Source of the DNA: Parablautia sp. Marseille-Q6255
Lineage (GTDB): Bacteria > Bacillota > Clostridia > Lachnospirales > Lachnospiraceae
Assembly: GCF_951230155.1 (NCBI RefSeq)
Contig: NZ_CATNVD010000016.1
Coordinates: 1-64,000 of the forward strand
Reading direction: 5' to 3'
Length of the DNA: 64,000 bases
The translations under genes and the position numbers were made by a program. The notes under the pieces are model-generated. The model searched no databases and had not been told where the DNA came from. It saw nothing but the letters and a program-made list of their open reading frames with translations. Each line of letters opens with the position of its first letter. Positions within the stretch are counted from its first letter, which is position 1. Below, piece by piece: positions 1 through 8,810 of the stretch.

Positions 1-2
1 CA

Positions 3-380
3 CAGGGATTAGAACTGCCAGAGAACCCGGAGGGGCTGGAATACAGAAATATGGGAACGATGGAAAACCATGTATGGAGCGTGATCGCGAAGCGGATGAA
101 ACACAACCATACGAGCTGGAGCAAGCGAGGAGGGAACCATCTGGCAAAGATACTGGCAAAAAAATGCAGTGGAAAACTGTATGAAGTAACACAGAGTCTG
201 AAACAGCCATTGTTTGAGACGGAGACAGTCGAGGAGCTGTATGGGGAGATCCTGTTGTCAGCAAAGGCACCGAAGAAGGATGGGAAAGGTTATGAATATC
301 CGGTGATCGGTCATGTAGTAGGCCTGGAAGGAAAGGTGCGAGGTGACGGACGGAAGCTGTTAGCAATGGCAGGATATTAA
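3..380 (+). CDS. ISLre2-type (UPF0236) transposase, C-terminal part
   Basis: The frame is open from base 3, so this is the 3' part of a gene that begins before the window. The visible 125 or so residues contain the pattern GTMENHVWSVIAKRMK followed by SWSKRGGNHLAKI, which I recognise as the C-terminal region of ISLre2-family transposases (UPF0236). The protein would catalyse insertion-sequence transposition. It reads toward the YitT-type gene. The family is clear from these motifs; whether the missing upstream part is intact cannot be judged from this window. Confidence 0.8.
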   Translation, partial: QGLELPENPEGLEYRNMGTMENHVWSVIAKRMKHNHTSWSKRGGNHLAKILAKKCSGKLYEVTQSLKQPLFETETVEELYGEILLSAKAPKKDGKGYEYPVIGHVVGLEGKVRGDGRKLLAMAGY

Positions 381-600
381 ACAGCCCGGCACAAAAACAG
401 ATACCAAGTGCAACACCTGTGAAGCCGCCGGTACTTAATGAATCAGAGCCGCAGGTGAGATGGATGAGGTCAGCTTCCGCTGCGAGCGAAATGGAGCGGG
501 TGCGTTAGCAGCGTTGACTGTTTCCTGAACGGGCGTATGATAAATCATGTATGAAAAAATTTGCCAACGATTACTTGACAGTAACATTTTTCTAAAATAG
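381..600 (+). mobile_element. Non-coding 3' end of the ISLre2-like element
   Basis: No convincing gene lies between the transposase stop and the YitT-type gene. The bases just after the transposase have no coding sense and resemble the trailing part of an ISLre2-like copy. I could not fix the exact right terminus, because the left end is outside the window and cannot be compared for an inverted repeat. Confidence 0.4.
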
Positions 601-603
601 ATT
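575..603 (+). promoter_or_regulatory. Possible sigma-A promoter upstream of the YitT-type gene
   Basis: TTGACA at 575-580 is followed after 17 bases by TAGATT at 598-603. This is a perfect -35 with a weak -10, about 140 bases before the chosen start of the YitT-type gene. It may lie inside the insertion-sequence end, in which case the element would drive the neighbour. Confidence 0.3.
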
Positions 604-741
604 TTCCCTTTTCCCCCGCTTATGATATACTTTGCTTATAGTAATTTTCAGAAATGTTTTTCCGGCAAGGCATACAGCAGGGTTTTATTTGAAAAAATAG
701 TTTCAACACGGTGTTTTCTATTACAGTCTGGAGGTTCTGTT

Positions 742-1632
742 ATGGTATCTTCTCTTACAAATAACAAAAAACAAAAGGAGTTTCTGGTGGATATCCTGTG
801 CGATATCGCAGGCAGCATCCTGTATTCTGTCGGTATTTACACATTTGCCAAGACAGCAGATTTTGCACCGGGCGGTATTTCCGGCCTTGCGCTTATCATG
901 AACCACCTGTGGGGACTGCCGATCGGTACTATGTCGCTTGTACTCAACATTCCGCTGATCCTCATCAGCTACAAAATCTGCGGCAGGAGCTTTATGATCA
1001 AATCACTGCGCACGATGCTTTTCTGTACCTTTTTTCTCGATATCGTCTTTCCGTTTACGCCTGCCTATACCGGCTCGCCGCTGATGGCTGCCCTGTACTC
1101 CGGCGTTTTCATTGGAGCGGCGCTTGCGATCTTCTACTCCCGCGGCACCTCCTCCGGAGGCACGGATTTTCTGACTGTGACGATCAAGGTGCTGCGCCCG
1201 CACCTGTCCATCGGAGTGGTGACAATGGCGATCGACCTGTTTATTATCGCTCTGGGCGGACCTGTCTTTCGTAATGTAGACGCGATCCTCTACGGTCTGC
1301 TGACGACATTTATCACGTCCATCACCATTGACAAGATCATGTTCGGTATGGCGTCCGGCGCGCTCGCGATCATTATCACAGACAAAGGACAGGAGATTGC
1401 GGACCGGATCGGTACGATCACCGGGCGCGGCTCCACAGCCATCCGCGCAATGGGTACTTACACAAAGCAGGACCGCGACGTATTGCTCTGTGCCTGCTCG
1501 GATGTGCAGTCTCATATGGTCATCCAGACCGTTCACGAAATTGATGAAAATGCTTTTATTATGATGACGAATACGAGTCAGGTGCTCGGCGAAGGTTTCA
1601 TCGAAAAAACAGACAAAAAACAAATTTTTTAA
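742..1632 (+). CDS. YitT family membrane protein (DUF161 + DUF2179)
   Basis: This encodes a polytopic membrane protein of about 296 residues. After a short cytoplasmic N-terminus there are five or six hydrophobic segments (YitT/DUF161 region, with the motif FAPGGISGLALI near the start). A soluble C-terminal DUF2179 domain of about 80 residues follows, containing GRGSTAIRAMGTYT. I chose the ATG at 742 because GGAGG lies just upstream and the family start pattern follows; the frame stays open further upstream from 622. Transport function in the family is not settled. The gene is monocistronic, followed at once by a strong terminator. Confidence 0.85.
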   Translation: MVSSLTNNKKQKEFLVDILCDIAGSILYSVGIYTFAKTADFAPGGISGLALIMNHLWGLPIGTMSLVLNIPLILISYKICGRSFMIKSLRTMLFCTFFLDIVFPFTPAYTGSPLMAALYSGVFIGAALAIFYSRGTSSGGTDFLTVTIKVLRPHLSIGVVTMAIDLFIIALGGPVFRNVDAILYGLLTTFITSITIDKIMFGMASGALAIIITDKGQEIADRIGTITGRGSTAIRAMGTYTKQDRDVLLCACSDVQSHMVIQTVHEIDENAFIMMTNTSQVLGEGFIEKTDKKQIF

Positions 1633-1662
1633 AAATCCCCGCAACAATCCGGGGATTTTTTT
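1631..1662 (+). terminator. Rho-independent terminator of the YitT-type gene
   Basis: AATCCCCG, a short loop, CGGGGATT-type pairing (ATCCCC with GGGGAT) and a run of seven T. It overlaps the YitT stop codon. Confidence 0.85.
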
Positions 1663-1733
1663 GCACTTATTATATGACCAGGACAATCTCGCAGCAGCCG
1701 CTGCTGTCAAACAGCTGTCAGAAAGGAAGATTT

Positions 1734-2255
1734 ATGAACCCAACCCCAGAACTGATCCGGCAGGCAAAGGGAGGCGATGCGCACGCCTTTGCACTGCTCT
1801 ATCAATCCGTTTATAAAGACCTGTACCGGTTTGCACTCTACACACTGCGGCATCCTCAGGACGCGGAGGATACGGTAAGCGAGACAGTACTCGATGCATT
1901 TGCGCAGATCCACACACTTCGGGAGGACGCATCCTTTGGTCCCTGGATCTTTCACATCCTGAGTATAAAATGTCGCCGCCGCATCCGTGAGTATATCCAT
2001 GCGCCTTCTGCGCTCGATGAGACCCGGCCGGAAGAATCCATCTCCGGATGCACTCCCCACAACAGCCTTCCTGAACAGACGGATGTGCGCAGAGCATTTT
2101 TTTCTCTTCCTGAAGAGGACCGTCTGATCATTGCCATGAGCCTGTTTGCGGGATATTCCAGCCAGGAGATCGGCACGCAGCTTGGCATGAACCCAAATAC
2201 TGTGCGTTCCAGACAAAGCCGTGCGCTCAAAAAGCTGGAGGGCCTGCTCTCCTGA
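1734..2255 (+). CDS. ECF-type RNA polymerase sigma factor
   Basis: A 173-residue sigma-70 family protein of ECF size. Region 2 spans roughly residues 8-75 (FALLYQSVYKDLYRFALY, then HPQDAEDTVSETV). Region 4 is at the C-terminus (LPEEDRLIIAMSLFAGYSSQ followed by an HTH with NTVRSRQSRALKKL). The ATG at 1734 is preceded by AAAGGAAG; an upstream in-frame extension to 1674 lacks a ribosome site. The next gene begins 96 bases downstream on the same strand and encodes a membrane-anchored protein with a cytoplasmic head. The two look like a sigma/anti-sigma pair, which is an inference from position and topology. Confidence 0.9.
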   Translation: MNPTPELIRQAKGGDAHAFALLYQSVYKDLYRFALYTLRHPQDAEDTVSETVLDAFAQIHTLREDASFGPWIFHILSIKCRRRIREYIHAPSALDETRPEESISGCTPHNSLPEQTDVRRAFFSLPEEDRLIIAMSLFAGYSSQEIGTQLGMNPNTVRSRQSRALKKLEGLLS

Positions 2256-2351
2256 GTATGCCTGCTCCCCTGTATATACAGCCTGCAAAGTATTTCCGCT
2301 CTCAAAGCAGCGGATCCCATATCCACATCTTTCTAACAGGAGGAAAACTAT

Positions 2352-4442
2352 ATGGATCAGAAAGATCTTTTAGAAAAAATCAAATATGACGCAAAGGATC
2401 TGCCTATTCCTGACAGCCTGCAGCCGGACTCCATTGAAAAGCTGCTGCAGGAGAACAGCCGCAGCCGCTCCACTGATACGACCGATTTCGAACGCGCCGC
2501 AAAACGCAGACAATTGCGCAGACGATGGCTTCGTTTTGGGAGCGCTGCTGCTGTATTCGCGCTGACAGGCGCGCTGCTGTGGCAGTCCTCGCGGATCGAA
2601 AAGTACCAGAAAACAGAAGAAGCACAGGAAATGCAGATGACAGCCGAAACAAAAGAAGCCAGACAGCCTGACCAGACGGACGCTGAAAAAATAAAAGCTG
2701 CTCCGGCTGCTTCCGAAGCCTTCACCTATGCCGAAAGTCCCAAAGCCATCTATGAAGCATTGTACGAACAGTTCTGCTCCCAGACGCCGGAAGCGTATGC
2801 TGCTACATCTATGGCACGGACAGAGCTTTTGCAGTCCGCAGCGGACGTCGAAAGCGCCATAGAAGACACTTCCTACACTGCCCCGGCAGATGCGACCGGC
2901 ACAGATTTCTCGCAGACAAACCTGCAGGAGCTCGGAGTCGATGAGGGAGACATCGTGAAAACAGACGGCGAGTATATCTATATCCTGCGCACTGACCTCT
3001 CTCTTGCGATCGCACAGATCAGACAGGGCAGGGCCTCCCTTCTCGGTGTGACCCCTCTGGGCGCCGGCGATAATGGTTATGCGCATGAGATGTATCTGGA
3101 GGGCGACTGCCTGTATATCATCACCAGCGAATCCGTGACCTCGCTTGAGCAGGATGAGGACGTCTATTATACCAGCACAGGCAGACAGACCATGCTGCTG
3201 ACCTATGATGTCTCCGACCCCGGCGCTCCTGTACAAAAAGGAGCCATCGCTCAGGAGGGTTCGTATGCCGCTTCCCGCAAAAATGACGGATTTATCTATC
3301 TTTTTACAAGCTACTCGCCGGATATCCGCGATACCTTTGAAGACAGCACCATCATGCCCCGAATCAACCAGACAGAACTCTCTGCCGGAGATATCTATCT
3401 CCCGGACTCCATGGAGAGCACTTCTTATCTGGTGATCTCCTCCATGAAAACAGATGCGCCGGATGAGATCTTCGACAGCAAGGCGCTTGTCTCAGGCGCC
3501 AGCCATTATTATGTGAGTCCGGAAAATATTTATATTGCAAATGAACGCTACGATGCATCCTCCGTCCTGACCGAAATCACAAAATTCCACTATGCAGACG
3601 GAGAGATCACCGGCGTCGCGGCAGGCTGTGTGCCAGGATATTTAAACAACTCCTTCTCCATGAATGAATACAATGGCAAGCTGCGTGTTGTATCCACGTA
3701 TACAGATAATAAAGCTGCGAGCGTTTCGGATTCTTCCGGCGCATCCGTCAAAGCCGCTGTCGATCAGGAGGAATACAACGCCCTGTATATACTTGATGAA
3801 GCCATGAAACAGATCGGTGCGATCGAAGATCTTGCAAAAGGAGAAACGATCCGCTCCGCCAGATTTTCAGGCGATACCGGCTACTTTGTAACCTTCGAAC
3901 AGACAGATCCTCTCTTCTGCGTTGATCTGTCTGATCCGGAGCATCCGCAGCTTGTTGGAGAGCTAAAGGTCAGCGGCTTCTCCTCCTACCTGCATTTTTA
4001 CGGGGAAGACCGTCTGCTCGGCATAGGCTATGAGGCCGATCCGGAAACCGGAAGCATCGAAGGGCTCAAGCTGTCCATGTTCGATATTTCTGATCCGGCA
4101 GACATAAAAGAAATCCATCGTACCGTGATCCCCGGCATTACCTGGTGTCCTGCCATCGAGGATCACAAAGCCATCCTTGCTGACGCAAAAAAGAATGTCA
4201 TCGGTTTTTACTGTGACAACCGCTATCTCGTCTTCTCATATGACGAGACAGAGGGCTTTACAAGTGAGCTGGTATATGATTTTTACTCCGATATGCTCGT
4301 CAATCAGGCAGAATACAATACCATGCGCGGACTGTATATTGATGATACCCTTTATCTGGCAGGGGATACCTTCCTGATCTCCTTTGACATGAAAAAAGAC
4401 TTTGAAAAAACAGATGTGATAAAAATTTCAAAAGAAACGTAA
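2352..4442 (+). CDS. Membrane-anchored beta-propeller protein (PF09826-like), probable anti-sigma partner
   Basis: A 696-residue protein. Residues 1-55 are charged and cytoplasmic (DLPIPDSLQPDSIEKLL, typical of short anti-sigma heads). One membrane segment follows at about 58-78, then a Glu/Lys-rich linker. The large extracytoplasmic domain has the diagnostic LGVDEGDIVKTDGEYIYIL near residue 195 and repeated propeller blades. This matches the bacterial beta-propeller family PF09826. The ribosome site AGGAGG lies 9 bases before ATG. It probably sequesters the ECF sigma factor until an envelope signal arrives. The ligand is unknown, and a classical anti-sigma zinc motif is absent. Confidence 0.8.
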   Translation: MDQKDLLEKIKYDAKDLPIPDSLQPDSIEKLLQENSRSRSTDTTDFERAAKRRQLRRRWLRFGSAAAVFALTGALLWQSSRIEKYQKTEEAQEMQMTAETKEARQPDQTDAEKIKAAPAASEAFTYAESPKAIYEALYEQFCSQTPEAYAATSMARTELLQSAADVESAIEDTSYTAPADATGTDFSQTNLQELGVDEGDIVKTDGEYIYILRTDLSLAIAQIRQGRASLLGVTPLGAGDNGYAHEMYLEGDCLYIITSESVTSLEQDEDVYYTSTGRQTMLLTYDVSDPGAPVQKGAIAQEGSYAASRKNDGFIYLFTSYSPDIRDTFEDSTIMPRINQTELSAGDIYLPDSMESTSYLVISSMKTDAPDEIFDSKALVSGASHYYVSPENIYIANERYDASSVLTEITKFHYADGEITGVAAGCVPGYLNNSFSMNEYNGKLRVVSTYTDNKAASVSDSSGASVKAAVDQEEYNALYILDEAMKQIGAIEDLAKGETIRSARFSGDTGYFVTFEQTDPLFCVDLSDPEHPQLVGELKVSGFSSYLHFYGEDRLLGIGYEADPETGSIEGLKLSMFDISDPADIKEIHRTVIPGITWCPAIEDHKAILADAKKNVIGFYCDNRYLVFSYDETEGFTSELVYDFYSDMLVNQAEYNTMRGLYIDDTLYLAGDTFLISFDMKKDFEKTDVIKISKET

Positions 4443-4471
4443 CACCCTCACGAGGCACACGCCTCCCGCAC

Positions 4472-4508
4472 CGGATGCAGGCGCGCGATCAGACGCCGCC
4501 TGCATCCG
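4472..4508. terminator. Hairpin between convergent genes
   Basis: A perfect 12-base inverted repeat, CGGATGCAGGCG (4472-4483) and CGCCTGCATCCG (4497-4508), lies between the convergent beta-propeller and acetyltransferase genes. There is no T-run, so termination efficiency is uncertain. Confidence 0.6.
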
Positions 4509-4517
4509 CGTGCATCA

Positions 4518-5009
4518 TCAGACGTCATCTGCACTGCGCAGGATCTTCTCCATTCCGATCTTTTGTATATGCATCCCTATCTTTTCATAAAAATGGACGG
4601 CATCCTTATTGTCCGCCCATACATTCAGCGTTACATTATAGCATCCGATTTCCCGGGCAAACTCTAAAACATAGTCGTACAAAGCCATTCCGATGTGCTG
4701 TCCTCTTACCGTTTCATCCACACACAGATCATCTATGTAAAGAGTTTTCCTCTTCCTTTGTATACTGCTGTCGATCAGCTCGATGATACAAAAAGCATAG
4801 CCCACAACAGAATCCTGCTCATCTGTGGCAACAAATATTTCCTTCTGACCGTCCTCTAAAATATCCTTCAGGTCGTTGTCATCATATTTTTTTGCGCCCT
4901 GTCTGAATAAATCAGGTCTTGCGTCACTATGCACCTTCTGCACCTGATACAACAGTTTGCTGATTTTGTCAAAATCTTTCTCGTCCGCTTTTCTTATTGT
5001 CATATTCAT
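4518..5009 (-). CDS. GNAT family N-acetyltransferase
   Basis: A 163-residue single-domain acetyltransferase. The acetyl-CoA binding motif is visible as VDETVRGQHIGMALYDYV (Q/R-x-x-G-x-G/A type), preceded by the beta strand IDDLCVD and followed by NVTLNVWADNKDAVHFYEKIG, the usual RimI-like C-terminal motif. The ATG at 5009 has AAGGA four bases upstream; an alternative ATG lies two codons in. The substrate cannot be told from sequence. It is convergent with the beta-propeller gene and 21 bases downstream of the alpha/beta hydrolase gene, so it may be the last gene of that transcript. Confidence 0.85.
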   Translation of the reverse strand: MNMTIRKADEKDFDKISKLLYQVQKVHSDARPDLFRQGAKKYDDNDLKDILEDGQKEIFVATDEQDSVVGYAFCIIELIDSSIQRKRKTLYIDDLCVDETVRGQHIGMALYDYVLEFAREIGCYNVTLNVWADNKDAVHFYEKIGMHIQKIGMEKILRSADDV

Positions 5010-5030
5010 CTATTCCTTCTGCATCAAAAT

Positions 5031-5987
5031 CTAAGAGAGGATCTTCCTGCTCAGCCAGTCATACACATCCGCGTACACCTGCTCCCGGTCCAGCTCATTT
5101 AAAATCTCATGGCGGTCGTCTGCATACAGTCTGCACTCGACGTCCTGTACCCCAAGCGTCTCAAATCGCTTTGCCACACGCAGTACTCCTTTTCCAAAGC
5201 TGCCGACCGGATCGTGGTCTCCGGCAATAAAAAATACCGGGATCTCCCTGGGCATCTGTTCCAGATATGCCCTGCGTCCAAGCTTTGAAATACCAAGGAA
5301 CATATTATAATAGGCATTTGCTGTAAACGCAAACCCACAGCGGCTGTCACTGACGTACGCATCTACCGTGCGCTCATCCCTGCTCAGCCAGTCTGCACAC
5401 GTGCGGTTCGGGGCAAATTTTGCATTGCTGCGTCCGGCGACGATCCACTCCAGAAATCTGCTCCTGTATCTCCATCCATGCAGGAGTGCTCCTGCCTTTG
5501 CCAGACACATCGCAAGCCGCGCCACCGCATACGGATAATCTCCCGTGCCGCAGATCACCGCACCGTCAAGCCCTTTTCCCTCTATGCAAAGATACTGCCT
5601 GACAAGGAAGGACCCCATACTGTGTCCAAAAAGGATATACGGCACATGTCCCCCTCCTTCTGGCGCTTCACAATACTTCCTGCCAGTGAACTGCCGCAGA
5701 TGGTGAATATCCCGGATCAGACACAGATTGCCATTCTCCGCGGCAAAGTACCCGTAATCCGCGGGATCCTTTACCGTATCTCCATGTCCCAGATGATCGT
5801 GACCCGTAACGAGAATCCCCTGTCCGGCCAGATACTGTGCAAACTCCCGGTAGCGTTCTATATACTCTGCCATACCGTGTACGATCTGTACGACCGCGCG
5901 CACACTGCCCGACGGAATCCACCGCACCGCATGACACTTCGCCATCCCCTCACTGGATGTAAAATAGAAATGCTCCTCCCTTACCAT
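5031..5987 (-). CDS. Alpha/beta hydrolase, monoacylglycerol lipase / lysophospholipase-like
   Basis: A 318-residue Hydrolase_4 family protein. The oxyanion region IVHGMAEYIERY, the nucleophile elbow GHSMGS (Ser), the acid in GDHDPVGSFG (Asp) and the histidine in DDRHEILNE form a complete catalytic triad. Such enzymes cleave monoacylglycerols or lysophospholipids in the cytosol. No signal peptide is visible. The start has GGAGGAAGG upstream. Two close paralogues occur at 52716 and 62977. Next to it are housekeeping genes (rsmA, tatD), so its operon context gives no extra clue. Confidence 0.85.
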   Translation of the reverse strand: MVREEHFYFTSSEGMAKCHAVRWIPSGSVRAVVQIVHGMAEYIERYREFAQYLAGQGILVTGHDHLGHGDTVKDPADYGYFAAENGNLCLIRDIHHLRQFTGRKYCEAPEGGGHVPYILFGHSMGSFLVRQYLCIEGKGLDGAVICGTGDYPYAVARLAMCLAKAGALLHGWRYRSRFLEWIVAGRSNAKFAPNRTCADWLSRDERTVDAYVSDSRCGFAFTANAYYNMFLGISKLGRRAYLEQMPREIPVFFIAGDHDPVGSFGKGVLRVAKRFETLGVQDVECRLYADDRHEILNELDREQVYADVYDWLSRKILS

Positions 5988-6041
5988 ATACCTTCCTCCT
6001 TTGCATATCTGCCTGTCCGCCTGCGCGTCTGTTCGCCTGAC

Positions 6042-6923
6042 CTATTCTTCTGCCTGGCCTCTCTGCGCTGCCAGTGCGTCCGCAAGCGCGCCAAACTGCT
6101 CCAGTGTAAGCGCTTCTCCTCTGGTATTCTCCGGCAGACCGGTCTGCTCAAATGCTGCAAGTATCTGCTCCTTCGTAAAGGGCAGGGATGCAGAATTCTT
6201 CAGCCCGTTTACAAGCGTCTTTCTCCTCTGATTAAACGATGCGCGGATCAGCCCAAACAGCAGTTTTTCATCCCGCACCTTTACCGGCGGATCCTGATGT
6301 CTGGTGAGCCGTATCACCGCACTGCCGACATTTGGCCGCGGGATAAAACAGTTCGGCGGAACATTTGCCGCGATGTACGGCTCTGCGTAATACTGCACAG
6401 CCAGAGACAGCGCCCCATAGTCCTTCGTCCCGGGTTCCGCCTGCATCCGCTGCGCAACCTCCTTTTGCACCATGACCGTAATACTGTCAATCGGTACTTT
6501 ACTCTCAAAGAGCCCCATAATGATCGGCGTTGTGATATAATACGGCAGATTCGCCACCACCTTGATCGGACGTCCTGCATTTCTCTCCTGCGCGATCGCC
6601 GCAATATCTGTCTTCAGCACATCCTGATTCAAAACAGTGACATTCTCATACTCTGCCAGCGTCTCAGAAAGGATCGGGATCAGATTGCGATCGATCTCCA
6701 CTGCTGTCACCTCTCTCGCCGCCTCTGCCAGATACTGTGTCATGGTCCCGATCCCCGGCCCGATCTCCAGCACAAAATCCTCTTTGGTGATCTGCGCCGC
6801 TGCAATGATCTTATCAAGCACCCTCGGGTCAATCAGAAAGTTCTGGCCGAATTTTTTCTGAAAATCAAAACCATATTTCTGTATAATCTCTATTGTTTTC
6901 TGTGGATTTGAAAGCTTTTCCAT
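6042..6923 (-). CDS. rsmA: 16S rRNA (adenine-1518/1519 N6) dimethyltransferase
   Basis: A 293-residue KsgA/RsmA protein that dimethylates two adjacent adenines in the 3' hairpin of 16S rRNA during 30S maturation, using S-adenosylmethionine. Visible motifs are KFGQNFLIDPRVLDKI at the N-terminus, the SAM-binding VLEIGPGIGTMT, the acidic EIDRNLIP, and the catalytic NLPYYITTPI. The C-terminal helical domain ends with a family-typical FNQRRKTL region. GGAG precedes the ATG. It lies 20 bases after tatD, a pairing common in Firmicutes. Confidence 0.97.
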   Translation of the reverse strand: MEKLSNPQKTIEIIQKYGFDFQKKFGQNFLIDPRVLDKIIAAAQITKEDFVLEIGPGIGTMTQYLAEAAREVTAVEIDRNLIPILSETLAEYENVTVLNQDVLKTDIAAIAQERNAGRPIKVVANLPYYITTPIIMGLFESKVPIDSITVMVQKEVAQRMQAEPGTKDYGALSLAVQYYAEPYIAANVPPNCFIPRPNVGSAVIRLTRHQDPPVKVRDEKLLFGLIRASFNQRRKTLVNGLKNSASLPFTKEQILAAFEQTGLPENTRGEALTLEQFGALADALAAQRGQAEE

Positions 6924-6943
6924 ATTATCTCCATTCCGTTTTC

Positions 6944-7717
6944 CTATTGTCTGATCCGGTTATAGACACGCAGCGCATTCTCACAGGTCGCTGCCTCTGC
7001 CTCCTGCACCGTGATTCCCTTCAGCTGCGCAATCTGCCCGATCACAAGCGGCAGATACAGGGATGAATTGCGTTTTCCGCGATTGGGAGCCGGAGCCAGA
7101 TACGGACAGTCCGTTTCCACCACGATCCGCTCCAGAGGTATCTTCTCCACCACTTCCTTTAACACCCGCGCATTTTTAAATGTCACCACACCTCCGACGC
7201 CAATATAATATCCGAGCTTTATGTATTCCATTGCCAGCTCTGCCGACGAAGAAAAGCAGTGGATAATACCGCCGGTCGTCCCGGCATGATGCTCCTTTAT
7301 GATGTCAAAGGTATCCTGAGCAGCTTCGCGGCTGTGCACATTGACTGCAAGTCCTGTCTCCTTCGCCATCTCAAGCTGACGGATAAACCATTGCTTCTGA
7401 AGCCCGCGCGCCTCTTTGTCCCAGTAATAATCAAGACCGATCTCTCCGACTGCCACCGTCTTTGGCCTGCGGCACAGCTCATACATCCACATAAGACGTT
7501 CCTCATCAAGCGCTCCTACTTCGTCTGGATGCACCCCCACCGCCGCGTAAATAAACGGATACTTTTCTGCCAGCTCCTGGCTCGCCTTTATACCGCGCAG
7601 CGAGGCTCCTACATTAACGATCCCTCCGATCCCAGACGGCTCCATCTGCGCAAGCAGCTCCTCCCGGTCCTCGTCAAATGCCTGATCATCGTAATGCGCA
7701 TGTGTATCAAAAATCAT
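6944..7717 (-). CDS. tatD: TatD family metal-dependent hydrolase (DNase)
   Basis: A 257-residue TIM-barrel hydrolase of the TatD/YcfH type. Metal ligands are visible in order: DTHAHYDD at the N-terminus, GEIGLDYYW, VNVHSRE, IIHCFSS and VETDCPYLAP. Members have metal-dependent 3'-5' exonuclease or DNase activity and roles in DNA repair or tRNA/DNA turnover. The length is normal. AGGAGG lies directly upstream of the ATG, and rsmA follows 20 bases after the stop. The preceding polyferredoxin gene ends 12 bases upstream, so one transcript may cover both. Confidence 0.95.
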   Translation of the reverse strand: MIFDTHAHYDDQAFDEDREELLAQMEPSGIGGIVNVGASLRGIKASQELAEKYPFIYAAVGVHPDEVGALDEERLMWMYELCRRPKTVAVGEIGLDYYWDKEARGLQKQWFIRQLEMAKETGLAVNVHSREAAQDTFDIIKEHHAGTTGGIIHCFSSSAELAMEYIKLGYYIGVGGVVTFKNARVLKEVVEKIPLERIVVETDCPYLAPAPNRGKRNSSLYLPLVIGQIAQLKGITVQEAEAATCENALRVYNRIRQ

Positions 7718-7729
7718 GCTCCTGCCTCC

Positions 7730-8644
7730 TTATTCTGTATCGTTTTGATCCGCCCGCGTCCCTTTTCCTGCAGGCTTTCTGTGTACCGCGCACGTCGGAC
7801 ATGCCCTCACACACGCTCCGCACCGGATACACTCTCTGCTGTTTGGCTCCTTCCACACCGGAATATCCATTTTACAGACACGCTGACATTTTCCGCAGCG
7901 GGTACATTTCTCCTCATCCACCTCATAGCGGTAGAACGCGATAGGATGAAAAAGCCCGTATACAGCTCCAAGAGGGCAGAGATATTTGCAAAACGGCCTG
8001 TAATACGCAATCGCCCCGACCACGCACACGATCAGTATCAGCAGCTTCCACTGGAACAAAAAGCCGGCTGCCGCACGCAGCGGTTCATTCGTAAGCGTGA
8101 GCGGGATCCCTGCCAGAAGCGTCCCGCTTGGGCAAAGATACTGGCAAAACCACGGTCTCCCCTGGCCTAGGAAATCAGTCGCTACAAGCGGAAGCAGTAT
8201 CACCATCACGACAAGCACCACATATTTCAGATAAACCAGCAGGCGGTGTCCCGGCAGGTTTTTCCGCTTGAACGGAAACGGGATCTTATGCAGCAGATCC
8301 TGTATCAGTCCGAACGGACACAGCCAGCCGCAGACAAAACGCCCGAAAATCGCTCCGATCACCATAAAAAATCCAAGCAGATAAAAAGAAAATCTGAAAT
8401 TGCGTGCTCCAAGCACCGCCTGCAAAGAGCCGATCGGGCAGGATCCCAGCGCCCCCGGGCAGGAATAGCAGTTAAGCCCCGGCACGCATATATTTTTGAG
8501 CGGCCCGGTATAGATTTTTCCCTTTAAAAAGCCGAGCGCATATCCGTTTGTCACAGCCGCGACGATCACCTGCACCCACAGGCGGGGATCACGGGAAACG
8601 CCCTGCCGATTTTTTCCCTGTGTATTTTTCACCTTCTTATCCAA
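7730..8644 (-). CDS. Membrane 4Fe-4S binding protein (NapH/NosR-type polyferredoxin)
   Basis: A 304-residue integral membrane protein with about five or six hydrophobic segments. It has paired CP motifs in loops ([46 protein letters not shown]). A C-terminal ferredoxin-like part carries two clusters ([16 protein letters not shown] and [14 protein letters not shown]). It should move electrons across or along the membrane. The start codon appears to be TTG at 8644, overlapping the end of the CXXC mini-protein gene by eight bases, which suggests translational coupling. With the TlpA-like lipoprotein it forms a redox operon; the quinone or thiol partner is inferred only. Confidence 0.85.
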   Translation of the reverse strand: MDKKVKNTQGKNRQGVSRDPRLWVQVIVAAVTNGYALGFLKGKIYTGPLKNICVPGLNCYSCPGALGSCPIGSLQAVLGARNFRFSFYLLGFFMVIGAIFGRFVCGWLCPFGLIQDLLHKIPFPFKRKNLPGHRLLVYLKYVVLVVMVILLPLVATDFLGQGRPWFCQYLCPSGTLLAGIPLTLTNEPLRAAAGFLFQWKLLILIVCVVGAIAYYRPFCKYLCPLGAVYGLFHPIAFYRYEVDEEKCTRCGKCQRVCKMDIPVWKEPNSRECIRCGACVRACPTCAVHRKPAGKGTRADQNDTE

Positions 8645-8783
8645 TTCCTATACACTCCAGACATATATTTGTAGCTTTGAGGAACAGCGTTGCCAGCTCT
8701 CCTCTTGCCACACCTACTGCGAGAAACACTGCTCCGCACAGCAGCACAGCTGCTCTCGCATACATTCTCTGACGATCTGTCAT
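8637..8783 (-). CDS. CD1871A-like CXXC mini-protein
   Basis: A 48-residue protein with one predicted membrane helix ([20 protein letters not shown]) and a C-terminal CLECIGIG. The single helix plus terminal C-x-x-C matches the small 'CD1871A family CXXC motif-containing' proteins that sit between a redoxin and a polyferredoxin in many clostridia. The start ATG is at 8783; its 3' end overlaps the TTG start of the polyferredoxin gene. The role is unknown. The CXXC could exchange electrons between the two neighbours, which is an inference from gene order. Confidence 0.75.
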   Translation of the reverse strand: MTDRQRMYARAAVLLCGAVFLAVGVARGELATLFLKATNICLECIGIG

Positions 8784-8810
8784 AGCTTCACCATCCGATA
8801 TTTTTGTACG

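Noticed and set aside
5478-6911. Long plus-strand frame opposite the hydrolase and rsmA
   Set aside because: It runs antisense through two clear genes and its Arg/His/Leu-rich composition is a shadow.
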